In this document: positions 9,232 to 19,174 of the stretch, one piece after another
How positions within the stretch are numbered: position 1 is the stretch's first letter
Layout: the number at the start of each line of letters is the position of its first letter
Assembly (NCBI RefSeq): GCF_000760595.1
Contig: NZ_BBNM01000007.1
Coordinates: forward strand, 62,001-126,000
DNA: 64,000 nt
Direction of reading: 5' to 3'
From: Acinetobacter soli
GTDB taxonomy: Bacteria; Pseudomonadota; Gammaproteobacteria; Pseudomonadales; Moraxellaceae
Notes under the pieces: generated by a model
The model's database searches: none
Told to the model about the DNA's origin: nothing
The model's input: the letters and a program-made list of their open reading frames with translations, nothing else
Position numbers and translations under genes: made by a program

Positions 9232-10587
9232 TTATAGACGCATAAAATCATTAAAAAGCGCTAAAAGCATCATGCTACCGAGCAGTACCATACCAATTTT
9301 TAGACCGAACATTTGTATTTGTTCGGAAACAGGTTTACCGCGTATGGCTTCAATAAAGTAATAAACCAAATGTCCTCCATCCAGCATAGGAATCGGCAGC
9401 AAGTTTAAAATCCCCAAACTCACACTCATGAGAGCCATAAAAGAGATAAATGTTTGCCAGCCCATTTCTGCGCTTTGACCTGCAACTTTAGCAATTGTAA
9501 TCGGACCTGATAAATTCTCAAGACCAATCAAACCACGAACCATTTTCACAATGGAATTCAATATCATGCCAGAGATTTGCACGGTCTTATCAACAGCCAT
9601 ACCCATTGCCTGGATAGGAGTATATTGAATTAACTGCTTATATTCAGCAGGAATCGTTACCTTACCAGGATTACTCTGAACACCCAGCATTCCTGTAACA
9701 TTACCCATACTGTCACGTTTACCTTGTGGCATCACTTGTAAGTGAACAAGCTGCCCCTCGCGTAAGACATCTATATTAAGCAATTTCTCAGGTGATTTTT
9801 GAACAATATCGACCACATCGAACCAATCGTTCATCTTTAAGCCGTTTATACTTAAAATGCGATCTCCAACCTTCATCCCCTGACGTATTGCAGCACCATC
9901 CTCACTCAACTGATGAATGACTGCTGGCATGGCTGGACGATACGGCAGAAAACCAAGTACATCAAGCGCTGATTGGCTCTGATTTTTCAAAAAATCTTGT
10001 ATCGGCAAATTTACCGTTTTATCTGTACCCTGATCATTGACCATGACACGGATTTGACCCGTTTCACCTGCACGATCAACCAGTGCAAAATTTAGACGCT
10101 CCCAAGTGGGTGTTTCTTTACCATCGACAGATACAACTTGATCACCTGCTTTTAATCCCATTTCGGCTGCAGGTGTATTGGGAATAACTTTCCCAATTCG
10201 CGTATTGAGCTGTTCTTGTGAAGGTAAAAAGAGAATCCAAAACAAAACCACAGCAAACAGTAAGTTAATCAAAGGGCCTGCCGCGACAATTGCAATCCGT
10301 TTCCATGGCGATTGACGATTAAACGCATACGGCAAGTCAGCCTCGGCAACATTACCTTCACGCTCATCAAGCATCTTGACATATCCACCGAGCGGCAACG
10401 CCGAAAGCTGATACTGTATGCCCGATTTTTTAGACGTCCATTTAAGTAATGTTGGCCCAAAACCAATTGAATAGACCAAAACTTTCACGCCCAGTTTTCG
10501 GGCCACCCAGTAATGACCAAACTCATGTATCGCAATAAGAGGACCTAGCAGCAATATTGCAGCGATGACAATATACAATACACTCAT
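9232..10587 (-). CDS. rseP: RIP metalloprotease RseP (site-2 protease)
   Basis: RseP is an inner-membrane zinc protease that cuts anti-sigma factors and clears signal-peptide remnants inside the bilayer. From ATG 10587 it has 451 residues. The zinc motif HEFGH is at 21-25 in the first membrane helix, two PDZ domains lie in the periplasmic region (about 125-280), and the third ligand motif is NLLPIPMLDGG near the C-terminus. The frame is open further upstream to 10644, but that would overlap dxr and add non-membrane residues. ATG 10587 lies four bases after the dxr stop codon. Confidence 0.96.
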   Translation of the reverse strand: MSVLYIVIAAILLLGPLIAIHEFGHYWVARKLGVKVLVYSIGFGPTLLKWTSKKSGIQYQLSALPLGGYVKMLDEREGNVAEADLPYAFNRQSPWKRIAIVAAGPLINLLFAVVLFWILFLPSQEQLNTRIGKVIPNTPAAEMGLKAGDQVVSVDGKETPTWERLNFALVDRAGETGQIRVMVNDQGTDKTVNLPIQDFLKNQSQSALDVLGFLPYRPAMPAVIHQLSEDGAAIRQGMKVGDRILSINGLKMNDWFDVVDIVQKSPEKLLNIDVLREGQLVHLQVMPQGKRDSMGNVTGMLGVQSNPGKVTIPAEYKQLIQYTPIQAMGMAVDKTVQISGMILNSIVKMVRGLIGLENLSGPITIAKVAGQSAEMGWQTFISFMALMSVSLGILNLLPIPMLDGGHLVYYFIEAIRGKPVSEQIQMFGLKIGMVLLGSMMLLALFNDFMRL

Positions 10588-10591
10588 CTTT

Positions 10592-11788
10592 CTAGCCTCT
10601 GATCTGTTGGATGTAACGACCTGCAACCTGTCGTGCTGCAGCATCGATCTCTAGAACATGCTCAATACTGGTTGCCTTATCATTTTGCACGTGATTCAGC
10701 ACATGCTCAACCACTTCCGGTATCGAAGTGAATTTTATTTTATGATTTAAAAATGCCTCAACTGCAATTTCATTGGCTGCATTAAGTATACATGGCGCCA
10801 AACCACCAGATCGCATCGCTTCTCTGGCAAGCGTTAAGGAAGGAAACTTTTGTGTATCAGGCTGTCTAAAATTCAACTGCGCGTGAGCAAAGACATCCAG
10901 AGCAGGGACATCTGTTGCTATACGCTCAGGCCACGCCAGTGCATGCGCAATTGGTGTACACATATCTGGATTCCCCATTTGCGCTAACGTAGAACCATCT
11001 ACATATTGAACCATGGAGTGAATAATACTTTGTGGATGAACGACAACTGTAACAAAATGTTCAGAAATTGAAAACAAATGACAGGCTTCGATTAACTCAA
11101 GCCCTTTATTCATGAGTGTAGCGGAATCAACAGAAATTTTTTGTCCCATTGACCAGTTTGGATGTTTACATGCTTGTTGCGGAGTTACTTGTGATAACAA
11201 ATCATCTGGATAATCCAGAAATGGCCCACCCGATGCAGTCAATAAAATTTGAGATACACCAAGCTGAGGAGATCCTGTTGGGGACAGACTCAAGTAATTA
11301 TGTGGTAAAGACTGAAAAATCGCATTGTGTTCTGAATCGACAGGCAACAATAAGGCACGATGTTCGCGAGCAGCCTGCATCATGATATCACCAGACATCA
11401 CCAGCGATTCTTTGTTTGCAAGCAATACACGCTTACCCGCCTTAACTGCTGCGAGTGTTGGCAGCAAACCCGCCGCACCTACAATGGCCGCCATCACAAT
11501 GTCTACTTCCGGAGCAGAAGCCACACTGATCAAACCTTCAGATCCGACCCGAATCTCAATGTGTTCAAGTTGAGCATCGATAAAAAGCTGTTTAAGCTGA
11601 ACAATTTTTTCAGCAGGAATCACCACAACTTGAGGATTTACCCGTTTGCATATCGCCAGTAGTTCATCAATTCGACTATATGCGGTAACGGCATACACTG
11701 AATATTGATCTGGATGCTGCTCTAAAACTCTTAAAGTGCTTTGTCCAATCGAACCAGTCACACCCAATATACAAACAGATTGTGTCAT
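10592..11788 (-). CDS. dxr: 1-deoxy-D-xylulose 5-phosphate reductoisomerase
   Basis: Dxr (IspC) converts DXP to 2-C-methyl-D-erythritol 4-phosphate with NADPH, the committed step of the MEP isoprenoid pathway and the target of fosmidomycin. The 398 residues match the family. The NADPH motif is GVTGSIGQST at the N-terminus, the metal-site motif is PVDSEHNAIFQ, and SMGQKISVDSATLMNKGLE is the substrate loop. It sits one base after cdsA and supplies isoprenoid precursors for UppS two genes upstream. Confidence 0.98.
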   Translation of the reverse strand: MTQSVCILGVTGSIGQSTLRVLEQHPDQYSVYAVTAYSRIDELLAICKRVNPQVVVIPAEKIVQLKQLFIDAQLEHIEIRVGSEGLISVASAPEVDIVMAAIVGAAGLLPTLAAVKAGKRVLLANKESLVMSGDIMMQAAREHRALLLPVDSEHNAIFQSLPHNYLSLSPTGSPQLGVSQILLTASGGPFLDYPDDLLSQVTPQQACKHPNWSMGQKISVDSATLMNKGLELIEACHLFSISEHFVTVVVHPQSIIHSMVQYVDGSTLAQMGNPDMCTPIAHALAWPERIATDVPALDVFAHAQLNFRQPDTQKFPSLTLAREAMRSGGLAPCILNAANEIAVEAFLNHKIKFTSIPEVVEHVLNHVQNDKATSIEHVLEIDAAARQVAGRYIQQIRG

Positions 11789-12613
11789 TTATAAATCTAC
11801 ACCAATGAGCTTCAATAGATAAATTCCTGCAGCAAAAACAGGAGCAGCAGCCAACAATGAATCAATTCGGTCGAGTACACCACCATGACCTGGCAAAATA
11901 CGTCCTGAATCCTTGATTCCCGCTCGACGCTTAATCATGGATTCAAACAAATCACCTAAAACAGAGGCAAATACAGTCAATAAAGATAGAATCAGAAAAA
12001 GAATATGTTGTGCAAGGGATAGATCTAGATAAAAGAACTCAACCACAATAATCACGACAACCGTGATCACTACACCACCAATCAACCCCTCGATTGATTT
12101 ATTTGGACTGACCGTTGGTGCAAGTTTTCGCTTACCAAATTTACGCCCAACAAAGTAAGCACCAGTATCTGCGCCCCAAACCAGAAGAAATAGATACATC
12201 AGCCACCACGGAGATGCTTTCCATACCTCAAAGATCGCAGTAACAGCAGCACTCACCAGAATTAGACCAAGTATATACAATGTCGCGTTGTACCAGCCAT
12301 CGTACTCCGGATAAGATTTCACCCAGAAGCTACTCACCAACCATGTCAAAATGGATGCCGACCATAGTAAGAGTGCCACGTCATTATAAAATAACGCCAG
12401 CCCTGCAATCAGTGCAACTACAGCACCATAGCACCATGCTTTAGGCTTGACCACATGTGGTGTGGTTCTTGGCATAAGCTTGAACCACTCATAGCCTGCA
12501 ACACCTGCCGCTAAGATCATCAATCCAAACATAGGATAATGCGATTGGGTAGCAAACATGCAGATCAGCACCACTGCCACTAACACCAACGCGGTTAGGA
12601 TCCGCTCTAACAT
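11789..12613 (-). CDS. cdsA: Phosphatidate cytidylyltransferase
   Basis: CdsA makes CDP-diacylglycerol from phosphatidate and CTP, the branch point to all phospholipids. The 274-residue protein is almost all membrane helices (about eight). It carries the family signature near the C-terminus: SMIKRRAGIKDSGRILPGHG followed by GVLDRIDS, with the Lys-Asp and His-Gly-Gly residues in place. It starts two bases after uppS and ends next to the dxr start. Confidence 0.98.
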   Translation of the reverse strand: MLERILTALVLVAVVLICMFATQSHYPMFGLMILAAGVAGYEWFKLMPRTTPHVVKPKAWCYGAVVALIAGLALFYNDVALLLWSASILTWLVSSFWVKSYPEYDGWYNATLYILGLILVSAAVTAIFEVWKASPWWLMYLFLLVWGADTGAYFVGRKFGKRKLAPTVSPNKSIEGLIGGVVITVVVIIVVEFFYLDLSLAQHILFLILSLLTVFASVLGDLFESMIKRRAGIKDSGRILPGHGGVLDRIDSLLAAAPVFAAGIYLLKLIGVDL

Positions 12614-12615
12614 TA

Positions 12616-13365
12616 TTAATTCTCAATTTTATCTTGTTGGATTTGCTCTGATGTTTTACCAAAACGGCGTTCACGGCCAGCAAAAACATCTAATGCGTGG
12701 TCGAACTCTTGAGTTGAAAACTCTGGCCACAATGTTTCTGTAAAGTAAAGCTCTGCGTAGGCAGCCTGCCAAAGCAAAAAGTTAGACAACCGATAATCGC
12801 CTCCAGTTCGAATCAATAAATCGACTGGTGGAAGCTCGTTCAGACTAACATACTGACCAAATAAGGAAGCGTCAATTTGTCCAATATCCAGATGACCCGC
12901 GTGTACATCACTGGCAATTTGTTTTGCCGCCTCTGCAATGTCCCACATCCCACCATAGCTCACAGCAATGGTTAGCGTCATGGAGCTAAAACTTGCTGTT
13001 TCTTGCTCTGCACTTCGCATAAGATCACGTAAATGAGGAGATAACCGCGAACGATCACCAATAAACTGCAACTGAATATTGAATTTACGCATGCGAGGCA
13101 ATTGCTCATGAATCGCCTCCTCGAGAAGCTTCATCAGCAAATCGACTTCAATTTGCGGACGATTCCAATTTTCACTCGAAAAAGCAAAGACCGTTAAGGC
13201 CTGAATTCCTCTTGAACGGCAATGCTCAACGATCGGGTCTAAACTATTTTTACCCTCTCGATGACCATCTCCTTTTTGCATTTGATTTTTTTTGGCAAAA
13301 CGGTTGTTGCCATCCATAATGATGGCAACATGTTTTGGAAGATGGTGCTCTTCTAATAAGGTCAT
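12616..13365 (-). CDS. uppS: Di-trans,poly-cis-undecaprenyl diphosphate synthase
   Basis: UppS adds eight isopentenyl units to farnesyl-PP to give the C55 carrier lipid for peptidoglycan and polysaccharides. The 249 residues include the N-terminal catalytic motif IIMDGNNRFAKK with the essential Asp, GHREG, the FAFSSENWNRP motif, and the C-terminal LLIRTGGDYRLSNFLLWQAAYAEL and LWPEF. The first motif reads GNNRFA where most homologues have GNGRWA. This may be a lineage variant. It lies six bases after frr. Confidence 0.97.
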   Translation of the reverse strand: MTLLEEHHLPKHVAIIMDGNNRFAKKNQMQKGDGHREGKNSLDPIVEHCRSRGIQALTVFAFSSENWNRPQIEVDLLMKLLEEAIHEQLPRMRKFNIQLQFIGDRSRLSPHLRDLMRSAEQETASFSSMTLTIAVSYGGMWDIAEAAKQIASDVHAGHLDIGQIDASLFGQYVSLNELPPVDLLIRTGGDYRLSNFLLWQAAYAELYFTETLWPEFSTQEFDHALDVFAGRERRFGKTSEQIQQDKIEN

Positions 13366-13371
13366 AAAAAC

Positions 13372-13926
13372 TTAGACCTTCATCAATTCTGCTTCTTTTG
13401 CTGCTAAACGCTTATCAACTTCAGCAACATATTTATCGGTAATTTTTTGAATATCATCACCTGCACGGCGCTCATCATCTTCAGAAATTTCTTTTTCTTT
13501 CAACAATGCTTTGATATCACCAAGTACATCACGACGAATATTACGGATCGCGACTTTGGCATTTTCAGCTTCTGTACGTGCAACTTTTTGCATGTCACGA
13601 CGTGTTTCTTCAGTCAAAGCGGGTAACGGCACACGAATCGCGTCTGCAGTGATTGGGTTTAAACCCAAGTCACTTTCACGAATCGCTTTGTCAATTGCAG
13701 ATACCATCGTACGTTCAAATGGCTGAACAATAAGCGTACGTGAATCTTCAACACCCACGTTTGCAACCTGATTAAGCGGCACATCTGAACCATAGTAAGG
13801 AACCATGACACCATTTAAAATTGATGGATGTGCACGACCTGTACGAACTTTTGCAAAACCTTGCTCTAGCGATTCTAGAGTTTTTTGCATACGCTGTTCG
13901 CTGTCTTGTTTGAGATCGTTAATCAT
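13372..13926 (-). CDS. frr: Ribosome recycling factor
   Basis: RRF splits post-termination ribosomes together with EF-G. The 184 residues fit the family (about 185), with the conserved [12 protein letters not shown] near the N-terminus, the hinge region [20 protein letters not shown] and the C-terminal helix [25 protein letters not shown]. It is the first gene of a tight series that runs to lpxA. A 77-bp gap separates it from pyrH, with no evident terminator, so co-transcription with pyrH is likely. Confidence 0.98.
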   Translation of the reverse strand: MINDLKQDSEQRMQKTLESLEQGFAKVRTGRAHPSILNGVMVPYYGSDVPLNQVANVGVEDSRTLIVQPFERTMVSAIDKAIRESDLGLNPITADAIRVPLPALTEETRRDMQKVARTEAENAKVAIRNIRRDVLGDIKALLKEKEISEDDERRAGDDIQKITDKYVAEVDKRLAAKEAELMKV

Positions 13927-14003
13927 ATGATCTTCCTTACTTATTCATTCAAAAAGTGTAAAACTAAATTAGTGGGCTAGTATAAAGAGCTTTAAAGGCG
14001 CCG

Positions 14004-14735
14004 TCATCTGTTGGTGACGTGGGTTCCTTCTTTTTCACCCATGATAACCGACAATAATGCACCTGGCTTATTCATATCGAATACTTGTAACGGCACATTA
14101 TGATCACGGCATAAGCAAATCGCAGTCAAATCCATTACACCGAGTTTTTCGTCAAGCACTTGATCAAAGCTCAATTGATCGTACTTAACAGCATCATCGT
14201 ATTTACTTGGATCTTTATTATAAACACCATCAACTTTTGTGGCTTTTAAAATAAGATTAGCTTCAATCTCAATACCGCGCAAACATGCAGCTGTATCCGT
14301 TGTAAAAAATGGATTTCCGGTACCTGCTACAAATACACAGACTTCACCCTGACCCAAATAACGAATTGCATCACGACTTGAGTATGGTTCTACCACAGTA
14401 CCAATCGACAAAGCAGACATCAAACGAGTTTTAATGTTACGGCGTACTAGTGCATCGCGCATCGCTAGACCATTCATGACCGTCGCCAGCATGCCCATTT
14501 GATCGCCAGTTACACGGCCTACCAAACCATCTTTTTGCAATTGACTGCCACGGTATAGGTTACCACCACCAACCACGATACCAACCTGCACACCCAAGCC
14601 GACCAAGTGTGCAATCGATAAAGACATTTGATCGAGCACTTGAGCATCGATTCCCATATCTTTATTGCCTGACAATGCTTCGCCCGACAGCTTTAACAAA
14701 ATTCGTGAATAACGAGGACTGTTCGTATCAGCCAT
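14004..14735 (-). CDS. pyrH: UMP kinase
   Basis: PyrH phosphorylates UMP to UDP with ATP and is regulated by GTP and UTP. The 243-residue amino-acid-kinase fold shows [13 protein letters not shown] at the N-terminus, the phosphate-binding [12 protein letters not shown], and [20 protein letters not shown] in the nucleotide site. In most relatives the gene follows rpsB-tsf. Here the gene upstream on the same strand is rimO, which stops 54 bases before the pyrH start. Confidence 0.98.
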   Translation of the reverse strand: MADTNSPRYSRILLKLSGEALSGNKDMGIDAQVLDQMSLSIAHLVGLGVQVGIVVGGGNLYRGSQLQKDGLVGRVTGDQMGMLATVMNGLAMRDALVRRNIKTRLMSALSIGTVVEPYSSRDAIRYLGQGEVCVFVAGTGNPFFTTDTAACLRGIEIEANLILKATKVDGVYNKDPSKYDDAVKYDQLSFDQVLDEKLGVMDLTAICLCRDHNVPLQVFDMNKPGALLSVIMGEKEGTHVTNR

Positions 14736-14788
14736 AATTATGCTCCAAAATGCGATGTTTAAATTGAATTCTGTTTGTTAACGCGCAA

Positions 14789-16132
14789 CTAAGCTGCTTT
14801 GATCTTGATCAGCTTGGCATATAAGTCATATTCGTCAGCGTCGGTAATTTCCACTTCCAGCAACTGGCCAGGCTGAATCATGGACTTATCAATATCTTCG
14901 ACAAATACGTTCCCATCGATTTCAGGTGCATCAGCATAAGAGCGAGCCACTGCTACTGGAAATTCATCTTCAAGATCATCCACCAAAACAGTCATGGTTT
15001 GACCGATACGCTTTTGCAATTTGGCAGCCGAAATTTCTTGCTGAACTTGCATAAAACGCTCGTAACGATCTTGCTTAATCTCTTCTGGAACATGATCTGG
15101 CAAATCGTTTGCTGTCGCACCTTCAACAGGTGAATAGGTAAAGCAACCTACGCGATCGAGCTGGGCCTCTTTAAGCCATTCTAATAAAATTTGGAAATCT
15201 TCTTCAGTTTCACCCGGGAAACCGACCACAAAGGTTGATCGAATGACGAGATCCGGGCATTTTTCACGCCATACTTTTAAACGCTCTAAAGTATTTTCAC
15301 TATGGGCTGGTCGCTTCATCAATTTTAAGATGCGCGGACTGGCGTGCTGAAAAGGAATATCTAAATACGGCAAAATTTTGCTTTGAGCCATCAAATCAAT
15401 TACGGCATCGACATGCGGATAGGGATAAACATAATGTAAGCGTACCCAGATACCCATCTGACCCAAGGCTTCACACATGTCGTAAAATTTGGTTTTTACA
15501 GGTTGACCGTTCCAGAAATCAAGCTTGTATTTGGTATCGACACCATAAGCAGACGTATCTTGTGAGATCACCAAAACTTCTTTAACGCCAGAACGCTTGA
15601 GCGCTGCGGCCTCTTCAAGCACCGATCCAACTGGACGCGATACTAAATCACCACGCATGCTTGGAATGATACAAAAGGTGCAACGATGATTACAGCCTTC
15701 TGAAATCTTCAAGTACGCATAATGCTTTGGTGTAAGACGAATACCTTGCTCTGGAACTAAATCGATAAACGGGTTATGTTTAGGCGGCGCAGGCACATAC
15801 TCGTGTACCGCTTCCATCACATCTTGATACGCTGCTGCACCAGTGACTTTAAGCACATTTGGGTGCATTTGACGGATTTTGTCTTCGTCTTTACCCAAGC
15901 ATCCTGTCACAATTACACGGCCATTTTCATTCATGGCTTCGCCAATCGCATCTAATGACTCTTGTACTGCAGATTCAATGAAACCACAGGTATTCACAAC
16001 AACTAAATCTGCACCATCGTAATTCGATGCTACTTCATAACCTTCAGTACGCAACTGAGTTAAAATTCGTTCAGAATCTACCAATGCCTTAGGACAACCT
16101 AAAGATACAAAACCGACTTTGGGGGATTTCAT
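14789..16132 (-). CDS. rimO: Ribosomal protein uS12 methylthiotransferase RimO
   Basis: RimO is a radical-SAM enzyme that adds a methylthio group to the conserved Asp of ribosomal protein S12. From ATG 16132 it has 447 residues. The N-terminal UPF0004 domain has cysteines in SLGCPKA, VVNTCGF and TGCLGKD. The radical-SAM cluster motif is CNHRCTFC, and a C-terminal TRAM domain starts near residue 380. The frame opens at a GTG at 16147, but ATG 16132 has GGAG ten bases upstream and gives the normal N-terminus ([16 protein letters not shown]). Confidence 0.97.
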   Translation of the reverse strand: MKSPKVGFVSLGCPKALVDSERILTQLRTEGYEVASNYDGADLVVVNTCGFIESAVQESLDAIGEAMNENGRVIVTGCLGKDEDKIRQMHPNVLKVTGAAAYQDVMEAVHEYVPAPPKHNPFIDLVPEQGIRLTPKHYAYLKISEGCNHRCTFCIIPSMRGDLVSRPVGSVLEEAAALKRSGVKEVLVISQDTSAYGVDTKYKLDFWNGQPVKTKFYDMCEALGQMGIWVRLHYVYPYPHVDAVIDLMAQSKILPYLDIPFQHASPRILKLMKRPAHSENTLERLKVWREKCPDLVIRSTFVVGFPGETEEDFQILLEWLKEAQLDRVGCFTYSPVEGATANDLPDHVPEEIKQDRYERFMQVQQEISAAKLQKRIGQTMTVLVDDLEDEFPVAVARSYADAPEIDGNVFVEDIDKSMIQPGQLLEVEITDADEYDLYAKLIKIKAA

Positions 16133-16472
16133 GAATCTGCACTCCACTAGAATCCGCGTATTGTATGATGTTTCTGAAAAGAAAAACAGGTCGATTCATT
16201 AACGATTCATTAGCGCACCAAAATAATTCATAAAAATTTATATTTTCATCAAAATGCACCAATTAAATGCATAATTACAGATCATGACGCTAAGAATGTG
16301 TTAAAAAAATTCACTAATAGACCATGTAGCACATTTTTAACTCAAAAATATTGCTATTGCACTTTAATTGGCAAAGTTGGCGTGCATTTTGCTTCGGATA
16401 TATCTCATAACAAGGACAGATATTTTTTAACAAGATGCCATTGCGCCATTTTAAAACAGGATACTTCCGCTA
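16133..16472. other. Divergent intergenic region rimO / ntrB (340 bp)
   Basis: An AT-rich divergent promoter region. It holds two tandem copies of an 11-bp unit, CGATTCATTA(A/G), at 16192-16213, upstream of rimO, and a sigma-54-like promoter at 16377-16393 facing ntrB. A short open frame at 16298-16546 has no protein-like features and overlaps ntrB, so I do not call it. Confidence 0.6.
16377..16393 (+). promoter_or_regulatory. Sigma-54 (-24/-12) promoter upstream of ntrBC
   Basis: TTGGCGTGCATTTTGCT: GG at 16379-16380 and GC at 16391-16392 with exactly ten bases between. It matches the consensus YTGGCACGN4TTGCW except at two inner bases. The predicted start is near 16403, leaving a leader of about 70 nt before ntrB. 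A possible NtrC half-site, TGCAC, lies at 16358-16362. The spacing and orientation are visible in the sequence; promoter activity is inferred. Confidence 0.6.
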
Positions 16473-17582
16473 ATGGATCACCAACCGACTATCGACTACC
16501 GACTTTTAGTGGACAATATGACCACTGCTATTTTATTGGTCGATAGCAATCTGAATGTGTTTTATTTGAACTCATCCTGTGAAGCACTATTCGACATCAG
16601 CCTATTAAGGGCTGCCGGTCAACCTGCCATTAACTTAATGCATGCACCTGATGATACCTTTAATACCTACGAGGCGCTTTTAAACACCCTGAATTCTGGG
16701 CAGCATTATACGCGGCGTGAGGCGGTAATTAATGTCAATTTCAAAGACATTCATGTCGACTACACCGTTTCACAGCTCAATACCGGCAAACCGTATCATC
16801 CATTGCTATTGATCGAGTTAAATCCGATTGATCGGATGCTGAAAATTTCTAAAGAAGAAAACTTTATTCAGCAACATCAAGTTGCACGGCAACTGATTCG
16901 TGGCGTTGCTCACGAAATCAAAAATCCGCTTGGTGGTATTCGCGGCGCAACTCAACTTCTGGCACGTAGTCTTAACGATCCGAAATACGAAGAGTTTACC
17001 GATATTATTATCAGCGAAGTGGATCGTCTTCGTAATCTGGCCGATACCATGCTGGGTTCGAGACAGCTACCAAGTTATGAAGACGTCAATGTGCACGAGC
17101 CTTTAGAGCGTGTGCGCTCACTAATAGTCAATCAAACCAAAAAGAAAATTAAGATTACGCGCGACTACGATCTCTCACTGCCAGATGTCAAAGCAGATCG
17201 CGATCAACTCATTCAAGTCATGCTGAATATTAGTGTAAATGCCATTCAAGCCATGACAGAAAATAAGGAATTTTTCGTTGAAGAAGCTCCACATTTATCT
17301 TTACGTACGCGTATTCAACGACTAGTGACCATTAATGGGGTATTAAATCGCTCAGCCATTCGAATTGATATAGAAGACAATGGCCCGGGTATTCCGCAAG
17401 ATATTATTGAATCTGTATTTTACCCACTGGTTACTGGGCGCGCCAAAGGCACAGGACTGGGCTTGAGTATTGCTCAAAATATTATGCATCAACACAACGG
17501 GATGATTGAATGCCAATCTGTACCCGGAAAAACTGTATTTAGCTTATATCTACCTTGGGAGACAGACCATGTCGCGAAATAA
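16473..17582 (+). CDS. ntrB: Nitrogen regulation sensor histidine kinase NtrB (GlnL)
   Basis: NtrB phosphorylates NtrC when nitrogen is limiting and dephosphorylates it when bound by PII. The 369-residue soluble protein has an N-terminal PAS domain (about 8-120: VDNMTTAILLVDSNLNVFYL). The phospho-acceptor His is in GVAHEIKNPLGG at about residue 150. Then come the N box NISVNAIQAM, the G1 box DNGPGIP and the G2 box GKGTGLGLSIAQN variant (RAKGTGLGLSIAQN). It has no membrane helices, as expected. It overlaps ntrC by 14 bases. glnA is not next door, which differs from enterobacteria. Confidence 0.96.
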   Translation: MDHQPTIDYRLLVDNMTTAILLVDSNLNVFYLNSSCEALFDISLLRAAGQPAINLMHAPDDTFNTYEALLNTLNSGQHYTRREAVINVNFKDIHVDYTVSQLNTGKPYHPLLLIELNPIDRMLKISKEENFIQQHQVARQLIRGVAHEIKNPLGGIRGATQLLARSLNDPKYEEFTDIIISEVDRLRNLADTMLGSRQLPSYEDVNVHEPLERVRSLIVNQTKKKIKITRDYDLSLPDVKADRDQLIQVMLNISVNAIQAMTENKEFFVEEAPHLSLRTRIQRLVTINGVLNRSAIRIDIEDNGPGIPQDIIESVFYPLVTGRAKGTGLGLSIAQNIMHQHNGMIECQSVPGKTVFSLYLPWETDHVAK

Positions 17583-19044
17583 AATATGGGTAATTGACGA
17601 CGATCGCGCCATGCGCTGGGTCTTAGAGAAAACCTTTAAAGAAGAAGGTTTTGATGTCACCAGTTTTGAAGAAGCTCAGACTGCGCTTGACCAATTACTC
17701 GACGATGCACCGGATGTGATCTTAACCGATATCCGTATGCCAGGTATCGATGGCCTTACTTTTCTAGGTAAAGTCAAAAACAGCAATCCAGATTTACCTG
17801 TGATTATTATGACAGCGCATTCAGATCTTGAATCGGCTGTGTCTAGCTATCAAACGGGTGCTTTTGAATACTTACCTAAGCCATTTGATATCGATGAAGC
17901 TCTTGCACTGGTCAATCGTGCCATCTTGCATATCAATAAATTACAGCAACAAGAAGCCAGCAAGTCAGCATCGGTTGCTCAATCAACTGAAATCATTGGC
18001 GAATCGCCTGCCATGCAGGAAGTATTCAGAGCAATTGGGCGCCTTTCTCAGTCGCATATCACTGTGTTGATCAATGGCGAATCGGGAACCGGAAAAGAAC
18101 TAGTTGCACATGCATTGCATAAGCATTCGCCACGTAGCAGCAAACCCTTTATTGCGCTCAACATGGCCGCCATTCCAAAGGACTTAATTGAAACCGAGTT
18201 GTTCGGTCATGAAAAAGGTGCTTTCACTGGTGCCAATACACAGCGTCAAGGCCGCTTTGAACAGGCCAATGGTGGTACGTTATTTTTAGATGAAATTGGC
18301 GATATGCCATTTGAAACGCAAACACGACTACTTCGCGTACTTGCAGATGGCGAGTTTTATCGTGTAGGTGGCCATATTCCAGTTAAGGTCGATGTACGTA
18401 TTGTTGCAGCAACGCATCAAGATCTAGAAAAACTGGTGAATGAAGGACGCTTCCGTGAAGACTTGTATCATCGTTTAAACGTGATTCGTATTCATATTCC
18501 TAAGCTGGCCCACCGCAGCGAAGACATTCCAATGCTGGCGCAGCACTTTCTTGCCCGAGCTGGAAAAGAGCTTGGGGTGAGTCCAAAGATTTTGCGTACC
18601 GAAACAACTGACTATATGCAGCAACTACCATGGCCAGGTAATGTGCGTCAGCTCGAAAACACGTGCCGCTGGTTGACGGTCATGATTACTGGCCGAGAAG
18701 TTTATCCGGAAGATTTACCTTCTGAACTCAAACAAATCCCGATCCAGAAATCAGCAGATACAAATATTGCGACACCAAACTTTGATCGCATTTCTCTACA
18801 TCACTGGGATGAGCTACTAGGCCAATGGGCGATTCAAAAGCTCAAAAATGGTGAGATGAAAATTTTGGATATTGCCACGCCAATGTTTGAAAGAACACTC
18901 ATTAACGCGGCATTGCAACAAACTCGTGGTCGAAAACGCCATGCTGCTGAGTTACTTGGCTGGGGTCGAAACACTCTTACCCGAAAGCTTAAAGAGCTCG
19001 GTATTGCGGCTGAAGACGACGTAGAAGAAGAATCTGAAATCTAA
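17569..19044 (+). CDS. ntrC: Nitrogen regulation response regulator NtrC (GlnG)
   Basis: NtrC is the sigma-54 enhancer-binding activator of nitrogen-scavenging genes. From ATG 17569 it has 491 residues. The receiver domain carries the phospho-acceptor Asp 54 in ILTDIRMPG. The AAA+ domain has Walker A GESGTGKE, the sigma-54 contact loop GAFTGA, Walker [10 protein letters not shown] and the arginine-finger region. The Fis-type helix-turn-helix is at the C-terminus ([25 protein letters not shown]). The longer reading from 17506 lies within ntrB and adds no domain, so the start inside the ntrB end is preferred. Confidence 0.97.
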   Translation: MSRNKIWVIDDDRAMRWVLEKTFKEEGFDVTSFEEAQTALDQLLDDAPDVILTDIRMPGIDGLTFLGKVKNSNPDLPVIIMTAHSDLESAVSSYQTGAFEYLPKPFDIDEALALVNRAILHINKLQQQEASKSASVAQSTEIIGESPAMQEVFRAIGRLSQSHITVLINGESGTGKELVAHALHKHSPRSSKPFIALNMAAIPKDLIETELFGHEKGAFTGANTQRQGRFEQANGGTLFLDEIGDMPFETQTRLLRVLADGEFYRVGGHIPVKVDVRIVAATHQDLEKLVNEGRFREDLYHRLNVIRIHIPKLAHRSEDIPMLAQHFLARAGKELGVSPKILRTETTDYMQQLPWPGNVRQLENTCRWLTVMITGREVYPEDLPSELKQIPIQKSADTNIATPNFDRISLHHWDELLGQWAIQKLKNGEMKILDIATPMFERTLINAALQQTRGRKRHAAELLGWGRNTLTRKLKELGIAAEDDVEEESEI

Positions 19045-19048
19045 ATAC

Positions 19049-19085
19049 TTTAAAGTGAGAGTCACATGTGGGCTCTCACTTTAAA
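19049..19085. terminator. Terminator hairpin after ntrC
   Basis: A perfect 13-bp stem TTTAAAGTGAGAG (19049-19061) / CTCTCACTTTAAA (19073-19085), 11-base loop. The A/T ends on both sides make it symmetrical, though the T-tract after the stem is short. Confidence 0.75.
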
Positions 19086-19174
19086 AACCTCTCAACCCCT
19101 GCACCAGCCCCAAAAGCACAACATCAAACAATTTGTTATACTTAAATACACGATTAGTATTACCCTCCTTTTTT

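Noticed and set aside
16298..16546. 82-codon frame between rimO and ntrB
   Set aside because: It overlaps the ntrB start, covers the sigma-54-like promoter and has no protein-like composition or ribosome-binding site.
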